From positions 11,206,948 to 11,270,947 of the forward strand of contig NC_133948.1 in assembly GCF_031877795.1 (NCBI RefSeq): a DNA stretch of 64,000 nucleotides, given 5' to 3'. Both the position numbers and the translations under genes were made by a program. The stretch comes from Strix aluco. Its lineage: Eukaryota; Chordata; Aves; Strigiformes; Strigidae. Under the pieces are notes generated by a model. The model worked only from the letters and a program-made list of their open reading frames with translations, had not been told where the DNA came from and ran no database searches. Of this stretch, positions 16,252 through 28,800 are shown in pieces. Position 1 is the first letter of the stretch; each line of letters opens with the position of its first letter.

Positions 16252-19200
16252 CTGTGAAAAAAAGAAAGAGATTAGCCAAAATCAAACTTGTATCTCAGTG
16301 ACAGAGGCTGGCCATATGGCAAACTATTTAGGAAGCCATGCAATATCATCAGCCTTTTGACAGGGTGTTGATAATGGAGAGAGCGTATCACTATGTAGTA
16401 GAATACAGTACTTGGCAGAAAACTGTACATAGTTGTCATATAGCTCTGAATCACAACTTCTGACCCTGCTGCTGGAGTAACAGCTGTATGTCATTGAAAA
16501 AAAGTACACAAAAGTGAAAGAGATGGGGACACATAGTAATATAAGCTCAGACATAATGCATCTGTTTGCATTAGGAAAAAATGTGCTGGAACATACAAAT
16601 ATGACAAACCTGCTAAGCTTTCTCTGCACCATATGTTGGGAAGTTTTAGATTTCATTGGGTACCTACTTGGCTAACTGCTTTTATTTGTAAGCACCTTTT
16701 TATCATTCAGATACTTTTCAGCTAGATTTAATTCTGCGATCTTCATTGGCTTTATAAGAGCAGTTACTTTTTGTGTCTTCTTTTCATGTCTTTAGCAGTT
16801 CTAGAAGCTGGAATAAGACTCAAGAGAATTCTCTCCAGCCATCACTTATCATCACATACTGTTCATTTAAGTGCATTATACAATTACCATCCGACATAGC
16901 CTTAACAAATCTGTCCTGTGATTACACACTGGTAATTCAAAAGTCCTCCATTTATAAAAAAATGCATGTGAAAAGACAACGTAAAGTAAATTTAGTTGAT
17001 GTGCTACTTACTGGATTTGTGCATGCCAATGAATGTTATCCATCAAAGATGTTTTAAAATTGATAAGAACTCCAAGTACTGGAGCTTTAATGCTTTGTGG
17101 GTTAGACAATGCATTCAAGACAGACAGTGGTAAATAAATCACTGCAAGTTCTGCAATTGAGTGGGGGAGAGCTGGTGCAGTAGCTGTTGCTGGGCAGACG
17201 GTTTTATTTGCATACTTAGCAGGAGAAAGACACTACGTCAGAGTACAAGCATCCATAAGAAACAGACTCTTCCAAGAAAGACATGGGTATGACATGCTCT
17301 CACCTGGTGAACATCCCTTCTGTAGCCAGAATCATTGTTGCTTCCTCCAATTACGTAGAGCTTTCCCAGCAGTGCAGCCATCCCATGCCAAGCGCGTCTC
17401 ACTGGACCATCTGCTAAAACGTCCCAGCGGTCAGTTTTTGGGTCATAACATTGTAGCTCCTTCAAATAGTCTTCTCCTCTCCTCCCGCAAGTAATATACA
17501 TCTTCCCATCCAGTGCTGCTCCAGCATGTGCATATACCTGTATCACCACATGGGAAAGCAGGAGGTTGAGGTCTGGATTTATTTATTTCTCCCAGTTTCA
17601 AAGTATAGAATAGACATTAAGGGAGTGACATTCTGCATGAGTTATGCAGGTATCAACATCTGGAAGGATATTCTTATAGACAATTCCTTTTTAAGTGATT
17701 ATGCTAAAAGTGTGAATTTCTGAATGAAATACACTAGAATTTCTAAAACTTCCCGAACCGCAGTGGGTTCTCATTCTTTATTGTTCCTTGATTAGAAGAT
17801 CATTCATACTATTACTTTTCTCCCTAGCCTACTTGGAAGCCTTTCTGTTGGAGATTTTTCTTATACAGTGTTATCAGGAATGCAAGATATCCTACTTAGT
17901 AGCACTCAATTGGATCTTGAGGCTTTTTATAGTCTCAGCATTGACATACATTTATTATTTGTGACCTCATGCAAGCTGTTTATCCCCTTCTACTTCTGCA
18001 TCCCTTCTGTAAAATGGCAGTAATGTTTATATTTTTAAGGTGTCCTGAGATTCTCAATTGAGAGGCATTATGGAATCACGAATATTATTTTGTGCTCATC
18101 ACTTGACCCAAAGCTTTTAAAAGGCATCATAGAAATCAGCATAGTGTCTTGAAAGATTACTCAGGATTTAGTTTTCTTCCCTAACCAAGATTCATCAAGC
18201 AGTTGTTTCTATTTATCTTCCAACATTGCAACACTTTTAACCTGAAAATGGAAATTCTCGTCTTTTTTCAGCAGTATTAGAACTTAAAACAAACTTTTCC
18301 ACTCATAACCCCAATTCCCATGTCATTACACCATTTCCTGGTTCCTGGGGTCATGACTGCTAGTTTGGCAATTGCTGTTCTAGAAGGATAAATGGCACTG
18401 ATGACAAAAGACAGCTATTCACTCACATATTTCAAATGAGTAATGGTCTTACGTTAGCTGACTGAGATGTGATTCTGCATCACATAAATTATTGTCACCA
18501 GAACTTGTTACCCAGCCCCAGTTCTGTGTCCAGGAAATAAGTAATCTATAGAAACTAATGTACCTTCTTACTGGGGCATTATCTCTTCTGATCAGGAGTA
18601 AAGCATGTTGTCAGGACTGTGAGAAGCTTGTACTACTGTGGCTCATAGTTTACCTGCCTAGAAGCAACGGGAACTTCCTGTTCCCAGAGGTTATGCATTT
18701 AATTTTAAATGGTTTTAAGAATTAACACAACAAAGGTACAGGGGAAACCTAGAACAAAACAGGAAAAATAAGCATTTAATCTCAAAATGTAATTTACATA
18801 TATTGTTATTCTCCTTTCCTGATATTCATTTATCCCGTATACAGAGGCTACTGTTTCCCATTTGAGTATCAGCAAATTTAAAGCTACACATGAGAAATGC
18901 ATCTAAAAAGATTAAATTGGGAATTGGGGAACTGCAATAGTGTGTGTGGCTAACGCACTCCTTACCTCCTTCTTCAGAGGTGTCACATATTCCCAAGTGT
19001 TGCTTTTAGGGTCATACCTCTCCACTTCCCTCAGGTCTTCATGGTAATCTCGGCCTGCGACGGCATATATATAGTTGTCCACAACACAAACACTGAGGTC
19101 AGCGTGCTCTTGCTGTAGGGACTGGATCTGGAACCATTTGTTGTGTCGCGGATCATACCTTGTAAAAGAATAGGATCAAAGAAAATTATTCATACAGCCA

Positions 19201-22200
19201 CAGAATCATTGCTGGAATACCAGACAGCACCACAGATGTGGGTTACTGTGCTGTCTTTGGCTGAAATTGAGCTCAGCTGTAAGTAGAGTGAAATTTGGCC
19301 TTGTCAGCATTTTATTATTAGCAAAGTTGTTTTATTCTATTTTTAGAAGATGTATTTTAGCTGACCTAATCATACTATAAAAGCCTAGGTTTTCCATTAT
19401 CTTATACACTGCTGTCAGGTTATATATCAAAATCTCTGCTTGCACAAAGCCATTCTACAAAGTAAAACAGTCTAAAAATAGCACAAAGACTAAATCTGGA
19501 TTTTAAAGAGTCCAAGAAGGGCATAAATATGTGGTGGGTTTTTTGATTCTTTTCCCCACATACCTGCTGCTCAAAGTGAACCTCATGATTCACTTTCAGA
19601 TCAAAATATCTATCTGGTCTGGAAATTTCAGTTACAGAGAAAAGTGGTTGTAAAGTGAAACTCTGCATGCCATAAAATAAGGGCAGCTCAGCTAAAACTA
19701 GTAAAGATGACCACAATATAAAGATAAAAGTGTTTATATCAGTTTTTGCAACATAATACACACAAATTCTTGAAAATCAACAATAAAACCACTTTTTTTG
19801 GTAGTTAAATCCCTTTGTATTGGGACCAAAACTACACACAGAGAACTTCCAGAAAATCCTAGTTCAAGAGCATCTAGACAATCTAGGGTTCTAGGTTCAT
19901 TACTGCTTCCCACACCTTTAATAATTCCCCCCTCCAACAAGGCAGAAACTAGCCCATGTAATAGTAAATGAGTAGCTGTTTCTACCCTATCAGGCTTGGC
20001 TTTGTCCCATAAGCACTGCTGGAAGCTTCCTGTTACTATGAGGCTCATTTCTTTATTTCTTGTATTTTCTTTTCAGTGAGGCCCCTGCTCAGTTCCTAAT
20101 CTTGCGGCTAGCAAGCGTACAGACTGCGCTACTGGCTTACTGACTCAGAGATGGGCAACAGGGTGGTAATAAAAATAATAACAGGATTATCCTTATCTTA
20201 CCTCCAACACCTTGATTCTGCTCGAAAACCACTTACATTGTTGTCTCCGCCAATTAAATACACAAAATTATTGAGAACAGCAATCCCTTGGTTGGACATT
20301 CTGGGGGCTAATGCGGCTGTAAAGTGCCTCCACTCTCCCAACAAGGGGTTCAGATACTTGGCTTGATCACTGAGGACAATGGATGGAGTAGAATGCATCC
20401 CTCCAAATCCCACTACACACTGGAACTCTGATCTCAGCTGTGTCTGGGAGCTCTGAAGCATTGGCTGAAGACATTCATTCTTGTGGTACATTAATGCATC
20501 TGCAACTGTATCTTTTAAAGGACAGGGACTTAATTTGTCATGAAGCCTTTGCAGGATCTGGGGTTCCATCAGAGGAAAACGAACTGTCTCAAGTAGCTTA
20601 AGGGGCTCCATCAGGGAGACCTGATCTGTCTCCAGTTGCTCTGGAGAATAATGATAAAAAAGTGCCCCATCATAAACTTCAAACTCATAGTTAACCTCCA
20701 AACGGTTGCTGCTGAGAAGGGAGTAGACCTTCTGCAAGGGTAGCTGTCGGTACACTTGTGTCCTTGAGAAAGCTGCAAAATTCTTCAAAATGTAGGAGTC
20801 CAGCTGATCACTCAAATGTCTCAAGTCATAATGGTCAGCTAGTCTGTATACGTCCAGGATGTTCTCTTCATCTACCCAGGACATGAGAAAATCACAACAG
20901 AACTTAATGACTTCTGGAATCTGCAAGAGAGAGATATTTTTCATTTCAGACACCACTTGCCTCACACTCAAGAGACAGGTGACAGAAGGCTGGGATGACT
21001 GTAAGAAAGTTGTCCACAAGACGACTGCTCTCCTCACAGTCTGATCACCATGTTCACTTGCTCCCAATTCACCTTTCTCCTGAGAAAAAGAACTCAACAT
21101 GGGTATGTAGGTGGATATAATATAGATCTTCTAGCCACACTGTAGTGCAAGCCTATGAGTTTGGCTTCAGGTGCAGCAGCAATGTGTCTTCCAAGTCACA
21201 TGGGACACTGGACAGCCAGGCTGCCTGGTTTGCTAGCATGGCACCAAGCTGCAGGCTGCCTGGGAGGCAATCATGGAAACAGAAGGCACGGAGGACATGG
21301 TGAAAGCCAGGTTTACAGTCACTCTGTAATTGTTCTTTCAGAGCACTATAGACATGCTGTATCAGAACTGTATCTGTAACAAATATGTCTGCATCACTCA
21401 AGAACACAGGAAGTCATTTGAAAGGAAAATTAATATTTAGTATTCTGAATAAAATTTGAGGTTGTATCTGTCAGGAGGGACTACTGGCAAATAAAGAACT
21501 AACTGCTGTCCAAGAACCCCTCTGCTAACAAAGTAGTGCTAAGTGTGTAGAAACCAACCAAAGCAAGCACTCAGAAAGTTTAAGATTTAGTTCCAAAGTC
21601 ATGTGCAGCCATTAGCTGCAGGGGAAGTTAGAGAAAAAAAAAATTGTCTTAAAGGCACATGAATGCTGCACTTAGTGCAGAAACCATAGTGGTAGCATTT
21701 CCTGTAGTGACGGGGTCAGGGGAGGTTATGTGCCTGTGGACTCAATCTGGGGAAGACTGTGAGCAGCACAACAATTGCTGAGCAGCAAGCTCTGTCCTTT
21801 ACCATAGGCCACAGGTATTCCTTTTCAGGAAAGCTTTCATAAGCAGATCAGTGGAAGTGAGTGCTATATAAAATAGTCCTCTAGATGAAATAGTAAATGA
21901 TTATAAAACCACTGGCACAAATGAGATGTGCAAATACTCATTCATTGTTTCTACCCTTCCACAGTTAGTTCCAGTGGTTACAGCACCCAAAGAAATTCTT
22001 CTCATCAGTCCCATGCTCTTATTCACCCCCTAACCCTCCATCTAACCAGATATCCATGTTTTCTGTTTCTTTCATTGTTGCTTTTGTTTCTTGCTTCTTT
22101 TTTGTCACATCTCCCAGTACCTCACCTGAAGCTGACAGGCTGCAGCTAAGGTTTCCTGTACACTGTTCACACTGAGTTCCAGCTCAGAAGTGTAAATGAA

Positions 22201-23415
22201 GTTCAAGATTTTACACATTGCATTGTAGGAGATGCCATGAATATGAACTTCTTCTTGTTCCATCTCTCTCAGTCCTCCTGCAAACATTCCTCTGTAAAAA
22301 AGACAATGGCACATGCTATGGCAGATTTGCAGTTTCCTTATCTTATGTTGTCCTGGGGACATAAAAAATATTTAGATAGATAAAAACCTAGCCAGACACT
22401 TTTATGGGATTACCTCTTCTCTAAGCCAATGATACAAAGAATACAGGCCTTCAGGACCTAAGAAAGTAATACTCTTCATTCTGCAGGAAAACAGTAGGGG
22501 CCATCTGAAAGGTATGATTCACAGCTGAAGGACATAAATACAGACCCAGTACATATGGATAGTCAACTGGGCAGAGGCAGGTACTCTGGGTGTGGGGGAA
22601 GAGGAAAAACAGAGGAACTTGGGACTGCAGGATTTTTTTCTAAGCTAGAGCAGTTCTTCCTCCAGTTAGAAGTTTGTGTGGATTGGGATTCGTTTGTTTG
22701 CTCTATGAAAATAAAGTCAGTTCAAGAAACTGCTAGTCAAACCGACCAGGGGAGTGCCTGGTTTAACAGACAGTGAGTCACACTATAGGCATGTAACAGA
22801 GGAGTGACCCACTTCCAGTGACTTTTGGTGTATTGTGAAATGATCACCACAATGGGCAAAGTCTTACAATGGTAAGGATATGTTAAAAACCACCCAGAGT
22901 GCATTTATGCAGAAGACACCTGTTCAGATAGTCTCTCCTCTTTATATACCTCCAGGTACCACAGGCAGTGAATTTAGGGGAGGTAAGCTCAGTGTACAGG
23001 AACAAGAGCTTTATTTCTGTAAAGAAATAACGGAGATGAATAAAGCCATACAATTTTGAAACACATTCAGCTCCATCTTATGGGTCTAATTTTACATCCA
23101 GAAGCAGTGTGCCAAGACAGAAGATTTGAATGGTGCAGGTTTGAGTAACATTCAGACACATGCTTGTTACTGCCGTACTGAAGTGTACCTGAAATAGTCA
23201 CAGGATGCAGCTAGAAGTATGCGATGAGCCTCAATAGGTTTCTCTTCCACTACCAGAACTACATCGAAGAGGATGCTGCTGTCTCGGAGAGATACCAAGC
23301 CACTGAGCAAGGCCTGAGAGTGCTCTGCACTGCGGTATGTGTTGCTGGTGCGCTGCTGAAGGGAGGGCTCGAGTTGAGCTTTGTGTGGCTGAGTCAGCTC
23401 CTGATCCTCCGCCAT
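15874..23415 (-). CDS. KLHL22: KLHL22, BTB-BACK-Kelch substrate receptor of CUL3 ubiquitin ligase
   Basis: Six coding exons (23189-23415, 22126-22291, 20202-20920, 18966-19158, 17304-17537, 15874-16251) sum to 1917 nt, 638 residues; human KLHL22 is 634. All junctions are GT/AG and keep frame. Domains: BTB at about residues 48-150 (CUL3 binding and dimerisation), BACK at about 150-255, and six Kelch blades from about residue 300, recognised by FGG, LIGGDNN, AVAGRDYH, ITCGRRGEDY, VIGGSNND and VLGGRSHN. The last 16 residues, ending SDWEEFDNSSED, are the conserved KLHL22 tail. In mammals the protein directs CUL3 to PLK1 at kinetochores and to DEPDC5 in mTORC1 control. The start ATG has G at -3 and +4 and an in-frame TGA 18 bases upstream. 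The linker before the tail differs from human in sequence and is about four residues longer. Confidence 0.97.
16252..17303 (-). other. KLHL22 intron between coding exons 5 and 6
   Basis: 1052 bp, GT/AG borders. Nothing further recognised. Confidence 0.9.
17304..17537 (-). CDS. KLHL22: KLHL22 coding exon 5 (Kelch blades 4-5)
   Basis: Acceptor GATACAG, then VYAHAGAALDGKMYITCG and on to AWHGMAALLGKLYVIGGS, ending DVHQ before donor GTGAGA at 17303. Exactly 78 codons, residues 436-513, phase 0 at both ends, so skipping it would keep the frame but remove more than one Kelch blade. Confidence 0.95.
17538..18965 (-). other. KLHL22 intron between coding exons 4 and 5
   Basis: 1428 bp, GT/AG borders, AT-rich. 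Nothing further recognised. Confidence 0.9.
18966..19158 (-). CDS. KLHL22: KLHL22 coding exon 4 (Kelch blades 2-3)
   Basis: No long open frame marks it, but the translation between a TTTTACAAG acceptor (ending 19159) and a GTAAGG donor (starting 18965) reads RYDPRHNKWFQIQSL, then HADLSVCVVDNYIYAVAG and ends VTPLKKE. It matches human KLHL22 across its length. It encodes residues 371-435, phase 0 at the end. Confidence 0.94.
19159..20201 (-). other. KLHL22 intron between coding exons 3 and 4
   Basis: 1043 bp, GT/AG borders. Short open frames on the minus strand are unsupported by any domain. Confidence 0.9.
20202..20920 (-). CDS. KLHL22: KLHL22 coding exon 3 (BACK domain and first Kelch blades)
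   Basis: The largest exon (719 nt), residues 132-370 plus two bases of R371. It starts IPEVIKFCCDFLMSW after CTTGCAG and holds the whole BACK region (YILKNFAAFSRT, KVYSLLSSNRLEV), the linker and Kelch blade 1 (CVVGFGG) into blade 2 (YLIGGDNN). It ends CWR with donor GTAAGA at 20201. A second strong donor sequence lies inside it at 20236. Confidence 0.95.
20921..22125 (-). other. KLHL22 intron between coding exons 2 and 3
   Basis: 1205 bp, GT/AG borders. Nothing further recognised. Confidence 0.9.
22126..22291 (-). CDS. KLHL22: KLHL22 coding exon 2 (rest of BTB)
   Basis: Acceptor TTTTTACAG, then the A completing R76 and GMFAGGLREMEQEEV. It encodes residues 77-131 and ends AAACQLQ with donor GTGAGG at 22125, phase 0. 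The sequence matches the BTB core of human KLHL22 closely. Confidence 0.95.
22292..23188 (-). other. KLHL22 intron between coding exons 1 and 2
   Basis: 897 bp, GT/AG borders. Nothing further recognised. Confidence 0.9.
23189..23415 (-). CDS. KLHL22: KLHL22 coding exon 1 (N terminus, start of BTB)
   Basis: Encodes residues 1-75 plus two bases of R76: MAEDQELTQPHK through AASCDYF. The donor GTAC starts at 23188. Upstream, an in-frame TGA at 23433-23431 fixes this ATG as the start. Two possible acceptors for the leader part of the exon are visible, ending at 23442 (GCTACAG) and at 23459 (TCTCACAG). Confidence 0.95.
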
Positions 23416-25188
23416 CCCAGGCAGAAATGCTCAGCCACCAGCTGTAGCAGAATGAAATCTGTGAGACAACAGAATCAGCAAAGGTTTGTGCCTTTTGCTT
23501 TACGAACGGTCCTCTGACCCCCGCCTGTCACAGAAAATAAAGCAAACCAACTCTTCAGTCAATGGAGAGACAGTTCTACCCTGAAGAAATTATTCAGAAT
23601 GATGATACTGGAAATAGACAGGTGTACATCAGCACACCACACAGAGTGGCAAAACACGGTTTTTCAAACAAGTATTCTGATTCTTGGGTTTTCAGTCCAA
23701 GAGTCAGAGTATGTAGCATGTGGGGATATCTTCCTTTCTTAGCAAGCTTTCACTTCCCAACCCATTACCAGAACCCCTTGTTTCTTTTGCATTTCTGCAT
23801 CATTTATAACAAAGAATAAACATAATTTTCGCCAAATTCCAAATTGCCTAATATCCTCAGATAACTTGGCTGCAATATAAACTGCACCTTTCTGTCTTGA
23901 TATTTTACCACAGAATCTGAGAGCTCTCCTCTCCCCCCATCTTTGCTTTTTCATTTTCCTTAGCTGAGCACATTTCCAACTGTCGTTCTATAAAATACTG
24001 TATGAAACTGTAGGCTTCAAAGTGAATTTCTTTATTGTGACAACTACAAGCTAGCATGCACAACTGCTTTCCACTTCACCGTGATTCCCTCCAGAGAGAG
24101 GGTATTTCCTCCGGTGTAGGCACTGCAGAGAGCTATCCTGTACCTTTTTCTAGGGCTGCCACTGTAGGAAGGTCCCCTATGGCACATGGGGAAACACCTG
24201 TAAAAAGCTAGCTGGAAGTGATTGTGTTTCATGCCTATGGTTAAGCTGTCAAAATCTCATGAGTCCTCTTCTACCATCCTGTAATTTACCCATTCCATTG
24301 TCTTTGAAGAATGTCAGAAGTTGTAGCAGTTAGAGCTCAGACTCCATCCAGTTGTCAGAGTGCATTAAAAAAAACACATTAGCAAAAGGAAATAACTTAG
24401 CTGATACGACTGCTTAAGACACAGTTATAATAGCCTCTCCTCTGGCAGCCTGGGAAATAGCTTAGTGGCACAAGGGATAGTCACAAGGGGTTATCAGCAG
24501 TCAGAGAAGCAAAAGCAGAACAAACCCAGCAAATCCAAACAAACAATGAAGAATGGAACCATTGTTTAATTGTGCCAGCCATAGACAGCGAATGCAGCAT
24601 TGGAAATCTCTCCAAGTACTGCAAGGTATTCTGTGTATGGTCAGTGAGGAAGGAGCTATCTGGATGACACCAAGAAACAGGAAAATGTTTATTGAAGTCA
24701 CCCTACACTGTCCAAACCAAAAGGAAGCTAGGTGGCACTGCATGGTAAATAGGATGAAAAAAACCCTGAAAAAGCATATTAATGGTTGTCTGCTCTTTGC
24801 CAGCAAAACCAAGACAACCAACTCAGAAACGGAACTCTGATGAGACAGCCTTCTAGGAAGCACATTCATGTTGACTACATGGGGGAAACTATCCATCATC
24901 AACTGAAGAGATGAGTAATGGATTATTTTTCATGACAGGTAGATGCCTTTCCTAGAAATAAAGTGACTGCTTTTGAAGCAGACAAAACATTACTGTATCA
25001 TTTGATTTGCTCCCAGGGAGTACTGAAAATGATGGATTGAAGCAAGGGAGATAATATAGGAAAAAAGGCAAGTGAAGGAGTGAGTATTACTAGATGTTAA
25101 TCAGAAATTTCCCATTTCAGTAGAAGGGAATAAATGCAGCAAAAACAAAGTAGCGTGAGATGTGGTCCAAATGCGGAACAGATGCAGA

Positions 25189-25219
25189 TAAACCACATTA
25201 ACTGTGTTAATGTGGTTTA
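25189..25219. repeat. Near-perfect palindrome (14-bp arms, 3-bp spacer)
   Basis: TAAACCACATTAAC at 25189-25202 is the exact reverse complement of 25206-25219, with TGT between. Directly after it, TAATGTGGTT recurs at 25218 and 25241 in 23-bp tandem units. Confidence 0.9.
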
Positions 25220-25262
25220 ATGTGGTTAACACTCCAGAGTTAATGTGGTTAATGCTCCAAAA
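25217..25262. repeat. 23-bp tandem duplication next to the palindrome
   Basis: Two units, 25217-25239 and 25240-25262, both begin TTAATGTGGTTAA and contain CTCCA. The right palindrome arm overlaps the first unit by three bases and carries the same core. Confidence 0.8.
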
Positions 25263-25814
25263 AAGGCTGCATCTTTTCAGCTACTTAGAGGGCTGTATCA
25301 AAAGAAGCCTCTATGAGAGTAAAATCATTGTATCAAAAGCAGAAGTAAATGTAACAGATGAAATATTTTCTGAATTCAGACTTTTGTTGGGTAGGGGAAA
25401 CAGCATGACCTTTGATACAACCTTAGAGCGTGTCATATAGTGTAGCCATTCGTGGAAGAGAGGCTAGGGAGAAATAAGTGAGATATATTAAAACTACACA
25501 GGCCATTGAACCCATGTAACAAGTGTTAGCAAAGAAATGTATTGTAGGGGAAGTGGTTTCCAGAAAGACAGAGAGAGATACATGCAGAGTAGACTGGGAA
25601 ACCTGTATAATCATCCCAAGCCTTTATTTAAATCTACCTTTAATGAATATAATTGTAGACAGTCACTCTTCAGAATACATGCTGTATCCAAATAATCTTA
25701 AAACGGAACAGAAAGGAGGTGAAGCTTTCAGCAAGTAAAGCCCCAAAAGGGATCCAACCTTACAAACACAGTAACTGGAACCAGGAAGACCAAATGGTAT
25801 TATGAGAGTAAATT

Positions 25815-25835
25815 AAAAAAAAAAAAAAAAAAAAA
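25815..25835 (+). repeat. Run of 21 A
   Basis: Uninterrupted A run followed by GAGAAGAGAAA. Possibly the tail of an old retroposed sequence, but no recognisable body precedes it. Confidence 0.8.
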
Positions 25836-28800
25836 GAGAAGAGAAATAATTCAGGGATTCTGAAGTCTGTATGAGCATTAGTATCTGCAGAGGTTTCAAT
25901 GACAAATGGGGCTGTCTTGCACAGCTGCAGGGAGTTTATCTCACTCTAGTTCTACTAGATGTGGACTTGAATGGACACAACTGTTAGCAATAGCTGAACA
26001 AACCAGCCCTTCTAGCAGACCTCAGTGTGGTCAAACATAGATGCTGGGAGTGCAGCTGAACCATCGTCCACAGATGCTTCTCGGCTAGCCAACAGCCCAG
26101 CCAAGAGGTATTTGCTACATTCTATTTTTTCAATTCTGGCAGTCCCTACTTCTTGTTCTTAACTCTTGCCCCTGGATTGTATCTTGGCTGTGAGCTGGAC
26201 TGCCCTCAAGATGGTCACTCATGCATGTACATCAACACAAGAGCTGCCTTGTGTGTTTGGAGCACAGAGCCACTATGATATGAAAATTCACCACTCTATA
26301 GATACCTGCAAATATTTTGCCATCCACAGTTCTTTGCTGCTAACCAGTTTTGGGTGTGTAGGTTGAATACTGATGCTACTGTGGAAAAAAGGTGGAATAC
26401 TACTGAGCAGGAACAGTGTATGTGGTCTAAAACTTGTCATAAGCTCTTTTTATACCTGGATACATGAAGTTTCCTAATTACACTGTGGCTACTGAGAGAA
26501 TCTATATCCTGTCATGTATATCTCCCTACTCTTCTAAATTGGGCTTCAAGGCTAATAAATATGAATGCCGACTGTCATAGTTTTAACCAGTGGTAACACA
26601 CTACTCTAAAAAAATTCTCACTGCTACATCAATTGTTGCCTGCTTATAAAATGAAAGGTAAGCATTTATGGTTAATCCACAATGTATGACTGACATAGGT
26701 GGTTAAGTCTTCTTATTTGAGCTATAAGCCAAGGAAAGCCTCTTAGCTTGTACCTAGGTAGTCTTAGGAACGGGTAGACTTTAAGACAAGGAAGGCTTAG
26801 TAGGGGATGGCCAGAAGATTCACTTAGCTGATTACTGAGTGCCCTCAGCTTTGTAGTAGCTGTACAAGGAGCAGCTGGGGTTGGGTGGGTAGGAAGTTAA
26901 AAGAGTGGTTGTTGCAGAGGTTAGTAGAGTTGTGTTGTGGGCTTCTTTGAAAGAGAAGTGGGATGGTTTTGGCATTCAGGGTTTTTCTGGATTAAATGTG
27001 GTATGCTTGGTGAGCAGGCAGTTTAGTGTATTTTCCTGAATATTGTTCTACATTCTGACCACAAATTTGCTGGGGAGGGGTACTGATGTTGGCATAGCAC
27101 CTTGCTTCTCAGGCTGTGTGGTCCAAATATGACCTTTCTACTGTGTGCTTTGTGCCCCTCTTACAGTCTAAAAATCTAGTACTCCAAATGGTGGAAGTGA
27201 GCTATTTTATATGGGTGGGGGGACCAACTATTATCTAGGAATTGTTATGCCTTTTAAGTGTCCATCAATCTTAAAAATAGCAAGGAACCTTATTGAATAA
27301 CCTCTGTATATTTTTAGCTGAAAATAATTTAACCCCATCTCCTCAGAATTGTATTTTGCTTAATCTTTATTGTCCTGTAAAATAAAAAAGCTACATATAG
27401 TAGAAGCAGTACAGCTCTGGAGAGGCAGAACAGGTTTGTTCACTTCTTGTACGCTGCAGAAAATGTCCTATTTACTGTTTTTCCTTCCTGGCCACTCACA
27501 AACTTTGTTGGCTTTTAGGGCTTGAGACGCTATTTTCACAGGCTGGCATATCTGTCCCTGTAAATGAAGGAGCTGTAGGCAGGCCCTTGGTAGCTAATAT
27601 AAATGCACAGTCCCTTGAACCATGCAGCTAAGCTCCCTCTATCCTGAGCCTCTCTACCAGAAGGGGGCTTAGAGGATGTTCTTGAGGCCTCTCTGTTCTC
27701 CTACTTCTGCTATTGAGAAACTTGCTCTATGACTAAGCCAAGTTCCTAGAAATCTGAGTGATGCTTCCCCCCGCCCGCCCCGTATAAGTTTCTCAGTACT
27801 GGTCTGCAGTTAACAGTGGGATTCAGTGGCTGAGTATTGCAGGACTGACCCTAAGGTGGAAGAGATGAGGAACTCTTTCTGTTTGCTGTGCTTCATTAAT
27901 AGTATTAAAGATAAAAAGTATTGTCTTATGTGCTGTGGTATGCTGTCTGTACAAGGGAAGGCAAGTCCTTGTTCTAACCACTTTGAAACTGCAGAGAAAA
28001 TCAGACTAGAGGTTTTCTTAGCTGTCTGCACAAGGTATTTGAGACTGCAGTTATGTTGGTTTGCATTTGTCTTTTAGAGGACATGGGTTAATGTAGTAAT
28101 TAATTTTAGGGTATTATAATTGAGGGCCCAGTACATAAAGAGGCGTATGAGGTCAGTAATTGTATGTGCATTTATACAGGCAATGCTCATGTAGGAAGAC
28201 GTGCACTATTGGGTCACTTCAAATCTAGCAGCTAAAAAAACAAACAAAAAAAATCCCCCATAAAGAGCAAAACTCTCAGAGGTACCTAGAAAGTCATGAC
28301 TGCTCTTTTCCAATAAAATTAAATTTTCTATATTCTGTACCTGGATTCCATTTAGGAACCAGGAGAAAGCAGCCATGCCTTGCAGTGGTAGACACGGAGG
28401 GAGCATGAAGGAAATCTAGTATTTCCTACTTCCTGTACTATACTCAAAGTTCACTGTATCACTAGAGGTCTCTTGTAATAAGCTATAGACACAATGGAAG
28501 CTACAGTCTCAGTGGCTTGCAGAGAGCTCCGTGTGATTGTCTTGTATTCAACCCCCATTACCACAACATGCTTCTGCAGATTACTTGTATGAAAAATTAC
28601 AAGTCTTAGGCTTCTGATTATTCAACTGAAGTAATTGCTTATCTGTATATGAAAAGACTTGTGGTTCAGTTTTTTAACAAAATCCCCTCTCTGATCAATG
28701 ACTTGCTTTTGCAGCAAAGATACGTGGTTTATGACTGCGGAGGTTGCACTTGGACAGGAGGAACTGAGGGAATGGATTGTGCCCTGATCATTCAAAGGGC

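Noticed and set aside
20198-21100. Extending KLHL22 exon 3 upstream to an open start at 21100
   Set aside because: The frame runs past the CTTGCAG acceptor at 20921 into the intron; conserved residues begin only at IPEV, and the BTB exon joins there in frame.
24553-24840. 95-codon open frame in KLHL22 intron 1
   Set aside because: No resemblance to known proteins or transposon proteins; an overlapping frame on the other strand is longer. Treated as chance.
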